Assembly: GCA_041624435.1 (NCBI GenBank)
Contig: JBFJVB010000003.1
Span: forward strand, 1-64,000
Source: Oceanococcus sp041624435
GTDB taxonomy: Bacteria > Pseudomonadota > Gammaproteobacteria > Nevskiales > Oceanococcaceae
DNA length: 64,000 nucleotides
Reading direction: 5' to 3'
Shown: in pieces, positions 61,718 through 64,000 of the stretch
How positions within the stretch are numbered: position 1 is the stretch's first letter
Layout: every line of letters starts with the position of its first letter
Translations under genes and position numbers: made by a program
The notes under the pieces: model-generated
Told to the model about the DNA's origin: nothing
What the model saw: only the letters and a program-made list of their open reading frames with translations
Databases searched by the model: none

Positions 61718-62724
61718 AACAGACGCTGATCGGCCTTGGCTTGTGCGCCCTGCTGGCCTGGGGAATCTGGCGCCAACCGCCCTCCTCTCCAGGCGTGCAA
61801 CACCGCGAATTCTTCGCGATGGGCACCTTGATGCAAATCAGCTTTGCCGACCCGGTGCCGGCAGGACTGATGAATCGCATCCAGACGGAGTTGCGCGCTT
61901 TCGAGCAGCGCTGGTCCCCGCGGGGTGACGGCGAACTGGCGCAACTCAATCGACAATTGACTCAGCATGCGCAGGCGCCTCTGCCTCCGGTTCTACGTCC
62001 GGGCTTTGTGGCCTCCCAGCAGGCCTGCCGCTCGAGCGACGGCCTGTTCGACCCCGGCATGGGCGCCCTGGTCAAGCTCTGGGGTTTTGACGATGAAAGT
62101 CACTTTCGCACCACGCCGCCGGAACCGGAGACCATCGCGCTGGCCCTGGCCCAGCGTGGCAAACTCTGCCGGGCAGAACTGGACGCCAAGCTGAGCGTGG
62201 ATGTGCCCGGCGCTTATTTCGACTTCGGGGCCTCGGCCAAAGGCCGGGCAATTGACGCCATCGTGGCGCTATTGCGCAACAACGGCGTGCACAATGCCAT
62301 CGTGAATGCGGGCGGTGATCTGAAAGCCATCGGCCAGCGCGCGGACCGTCTGTGGCGCATCGGCATCCGCCATCCGCGCCCGCAGGACGCTCAGGACATC
62401 CTCGCCAGCCTCAGCGTGAAAGACGGCGAAGCGGTTTTTTCTTCTGGCGATTACGAGCGCTTCTTCATCAGTGAAGGTACCCGTTACCATCACATCATCG
62501 ACCCACGCGACGGCTATCCGGCCACGACCAGCCAGTCGGCGACCGTGGTGCACACCAGCGCAGAACTGGCCGATGCAGCGGCGACAGCGCTGTTTGTGGC
62601 CGGCCCGCAGAGGGCCGCGGAAATCATGGGACGGATGGGCATCACCCACTACCTGCTGGTGGATGCCCAGGGCGACACGCACACCAGTCCTGAGATGCGG
62701 GCACGACTTGACGGCCTGCCATGA
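61714..62724 (+). CDS. apbE: FAD:protein FMN transferase (ApbE)
   Basis: A 336-residue periplasmic flavin transferase that links FMN covalently to Thr in NqrB/NqrC or RnfD/RnfG type proteins. The N-terminus is a membrane anchor or lipoprotein-like segment (about 5-20). Family motifs are FFAMGTLMQISF (near 31-42), FDPGMGALVKLWGF (near 110-123), FDFGASAKGRAIDAIV (near 169-184), NAIVNAGGDLKAIG and HHIIDPRDGYPA (near 258-269, the metal and FAD site). Translation starts at a GTG overlapping the gshB stop. Confidence 0.94.
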   Translation: MKQTLIGLGLCALLAWGIWRQPPSSPGVQHREFFAMGTLMQISFADPVPAGLMNRIQTELRAFEQRWSPRGDGELAQLNRQLTQHAQAPLPPVLRPGFVASQQACRSSDGLFDPGMGALVKLWGFDDESHFRTTPPEPETIALALAQRGKLCRAELDAKLSVDVPGAYFDFGASAKGRAIDAIVALLRNNGVHNAIVNAGGDLKAIGQRADRLWRIGIRHPRPQDAQDILASLSVKDGEAVFSSGDYERFFISEGTRYHHIIDPRDGYPATTSQSATVVHTSAELADAAATALFVAGPQRAAEIMGRMGITHYLLVDAQGDTHTSPEMRARLDGLP

Positions 62725-63077
62725 CTCGCGCCGACGGCCTGCTGCTCCTGTTGCTCGGCGTTGGTATCGGCATGCTGTTTCGCATCTACTGGACCGCGAA
62801 CCTACCCGCCCAGGAGGTCGCCATCAGCAGTCCGGCGGGCACCTCGCATTACCCGCTGCATACGCCACGGCGCATCCAGGTCAATGGCCCAATTGGCGTG
62901 ACGACGCTGGAAATCGACAACGACGCGGTTCGTTTCGTGGCCTCCCCGTGCCGTCAGCAGATCTGCGTACGCTCCGGCTGGCACCGGCGCGGCGGCGCGG
63001 TCGCGGCCTGCGTTCCCAACCGGATCAGCGTACTACTCCATGGCGAAGACCCTGACTATGACGGCTTCAGCTACTGA
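62721..63077 (+). CDS. NusG domain II-containing membrane protein
   Basis: A 118-residue protein with one N-terminal membrane helix (about 5-25) and an extracytoplasmic NusG domain II (PF07009). It has the family pattern of VRFVASPCRQQICVRSGWH (near 73-91), then GGAVAACVPNRISVLLHG (near 95-112), with two Cys pairs that could bind something or form disulfides. Such genes commonly sit next to apbE and Gx-type genes and may serve Rnf/Nqr-like redox complexes. Its exact role is unknown. It overlaps apbE by 4 bp and the next gene by 38 bp. Confidence 0.88.
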   Translation: MTRADGLLLLLLGVGIGMLFRIYWTANLPAQEVAISSPAGTSHYPLHTPRRIQVNGPIGVTTLEIDNDAVRFVASPCRQQICVRSGWHRRGGAVAACVPNRISVLLHGEDPDYDGFSY

Positions 63078-63609
63078 TTCGCGCTGGGACGGCCTGGTCG
63101 CAGGCTACGCGGCCCTGGCCATCGTCATCCATATTCTCGAAGCCGGCCTGCCCTCGCCGATCCCCGGCATCAAACCCGGTCTGGCGAATGTGGTGAGCCT
63201 GATCGTCATGCTGCGCTACGGCTGGGCTCTGGCCGCCTGGGTGGTGATGTTACGTGTTCTGGTCAGTGCCTTGCTGCTGGGCACCTTCCTCACGCCCACC
63301 TTCCTGCTCAGCGCGGCCGGTGCTTGCGCCAGCCTGTTCGGCCTGGGGATGATCCAGTTACTGCACAAGGGCGCGGGCCGGAACCTGTTCAGCAGCTATG
63401 GCCTGGGCATGCTGTCTTCCTGCCTGCACATCGGCGGACAGTTCTTTGTTGCCTACAGCCTGTTTGTGCCGCATCCGGGGCTTCTGAATCTGCTGCCGAT
63501 CCTCGCCAGCGCGGCCTTGGTGTTTGGCCTGACCACCGGTTGGCTGGCGCAGAAAATCTGCCAAAGCATGGATGAACTGGAAACGCAGCAAGCCTCTGCG
63601 CGCCCCTGA
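63040..63609 (+). CDS. Gx-type / heptaprenyl diphosphate synthase component I-like membrane protein
   Basis: A 189-residue polytopic protein of the PF07456 family (annotated as heptaprenyl diphosphate synthase component I, or Gx transporter). The signature PSPIPGIKPGLANVVSLIVM lies near 39-58, followed by RVLVSALLLGTFLTPTFLLS and about five or six helices. True prenyl synthase subunit activity is doubtful. The position after apbE and a NusG-II protein suggests a redox or quinone-related role. The alternative ATG at 63058 lacks a clear ribosome binding site, as does 63040. Confidence 0.85.
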   Translation: MAKTLTMTASATDSRWDGLVAGYAALAIVIHILEAGLPSPIPGIKPGLANVVSLIVMLRYGWALAAWVVMLRVLVSALLLGTFLTPTFLLSAAGACASLFGLGMIQLLHKGAGRNLFSSYGLGMLSSCLHIGGQFFVAYSLFVPHPGLLNLLPILASAALVFGLTTGWLAQKICQSMDELETQQASARP

Positions 63610-63714
63610 AAGCCCCCCGGTTTCTGGCGCCATCGGCCGCTCGGGCCCCGGACTCACGCCGCCCGTCCTGAGCTGGAGTTGCGAGCCTCCCCCTGAAAGC
63701 CGGATACTGGACCC

Positions 63715-64000
63715 ATGCCCACGGAATCCTTGCGAAATCAGTTTCTTATTGCCATGCCCAGCCTGGCCGACAGCAATTTTGCCCGTTCTGTCAGCGTTTT
63801 GTGCGAACACGGCGAAGATGGCGCGCTGGGACTGGTCATCAACCGTCCCACGGATCTGACCCTGGGCGACATGCTGGAGCATCTGGAAATCGACTGCAGC
63901 GGCCTTACCGAGGCCGCGGCCAGCAAAGCGGTGTACTGGGGCGGGCCGGTCCAGGTGGAGCGGGGCTTCGTGCTGCACACGCCGCTGGGTGCCTGGGACT
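63715..64000 (+). CDS. yqgE: YqgE/AlgH family protein (partial)
   Basis: The first 95 codons of a YqgE/AlgH (UPF0301) protein, cut by the window end. It has the signature FLIAMPSLADSNFARSVSVL (near 10-29), GALGLVINRPTD, and VYWGGPVQVERGFVLH. In most gammaproteobacteria yqgE follows gshB and precedes ruvX (yqgF), which fits here with three extra genes inserted. The molecular function is not established. Confidence 0.93.
   Translation, partial: MPTESLRNQFLIAMPSLADSNFARSVSVLCEHGEDGALGLVINRPTDLTLGDMLEHLEIDCSGLTEAAASKAVYWGGPVQVERGFVLHTPLGAWD

Noticed and set aside
1..64000. CRISPR arrays, tRNA or rRNA genes, intact prophage or complete insertion sequences
   Set aside because: No regularly spaced repeats, no cloverleaf candidates with proper arms, no phage structural genes, and all transposase sequences are broken or partial.

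Overview
This 64 kb, GC-rich window comes from a free-living gammaproteobacterium. The evidence is a ygfB-pepP-ubi-gcvTHP block close to the E. coli arrangement, a gcv P-protein split into two genes (common outside the enterics), an argE-argA pair, a Chp/Pil twitching-type chemosensory operon, gshB followed by yqgE, an E. coli-type TatD, and a TIGR04211/YgiM-type SH3 protein. I cannot name the genus. Relatives of Chromatiales, Nevskiales or Xanthomonadales would fit.

Layout. 1-4.5 kb is a lower-GC patch with a broken IS1182-type transposase, a DUF2254 membrane protein, a CigR/RcnB-like secreted protein, IS256-like and second transposase scraps, and an isolated methyltransferase. 5-9.6 kb holds small envelope and housekeeping genes: lipocalin, a PlsC-like acyltransferase lacking its catalytic His, a decayed adenylyl cyclase, a VOC protein, an RHH protein paired with a membrane protein, and an EamA protein. 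9.6-14.0 kb is one minus-strand operon (SH3 protein, CPA antiporter, alpha/beta hydrolase, beta-barrel protein, TerB). 14.2-24.4 kb holds tatD, a secreted lysyl-oxidase-domain protein with a GlyGly-CTERM tail, a PfkB kinase plus class III cyclase, a lycopene-cyclase-domain protein, an SDR, and a DUF1800-DUF1501 exported pair with a sigma-54-like promoter and a strong terminator.

24.8-40.2 kb is the most unusual stretch. Two paralogous methyltransferases bracket two paralogous phytoene-desaturase-like FAD oxidoreductases, a GST, an acetoacetate-decarboxylase-fold protein, a TonB-dependent receptor and a 1336-residue adenylyl cyclase built like mammalian soluble adenylyl cyclase (C1, C2, P-loop ATPase, TPR-like tail). 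I propose that it is a lipid or isoprenoid modification and uptake cluster with its own cAMP signalling protein. The product is unknown.

40.2-53.1 kb is core metabolism: the glycine cleavage operon behind a tandem glycine riboswitch, a UbiH-family hydroxylase, a SulP transporter sitting where ubiH is found in E. coli, pepP, ygfB, argE, argA and rsmE. 53.2-60.6 kb is the chemosensory operon pilG-pilI-chpA-chpC, which lacks pilH and pilJ. 60.8-64 kb runs gshB, apbE, a NusG-II protein, a Gx-type membrane protein and the start of yqgE.
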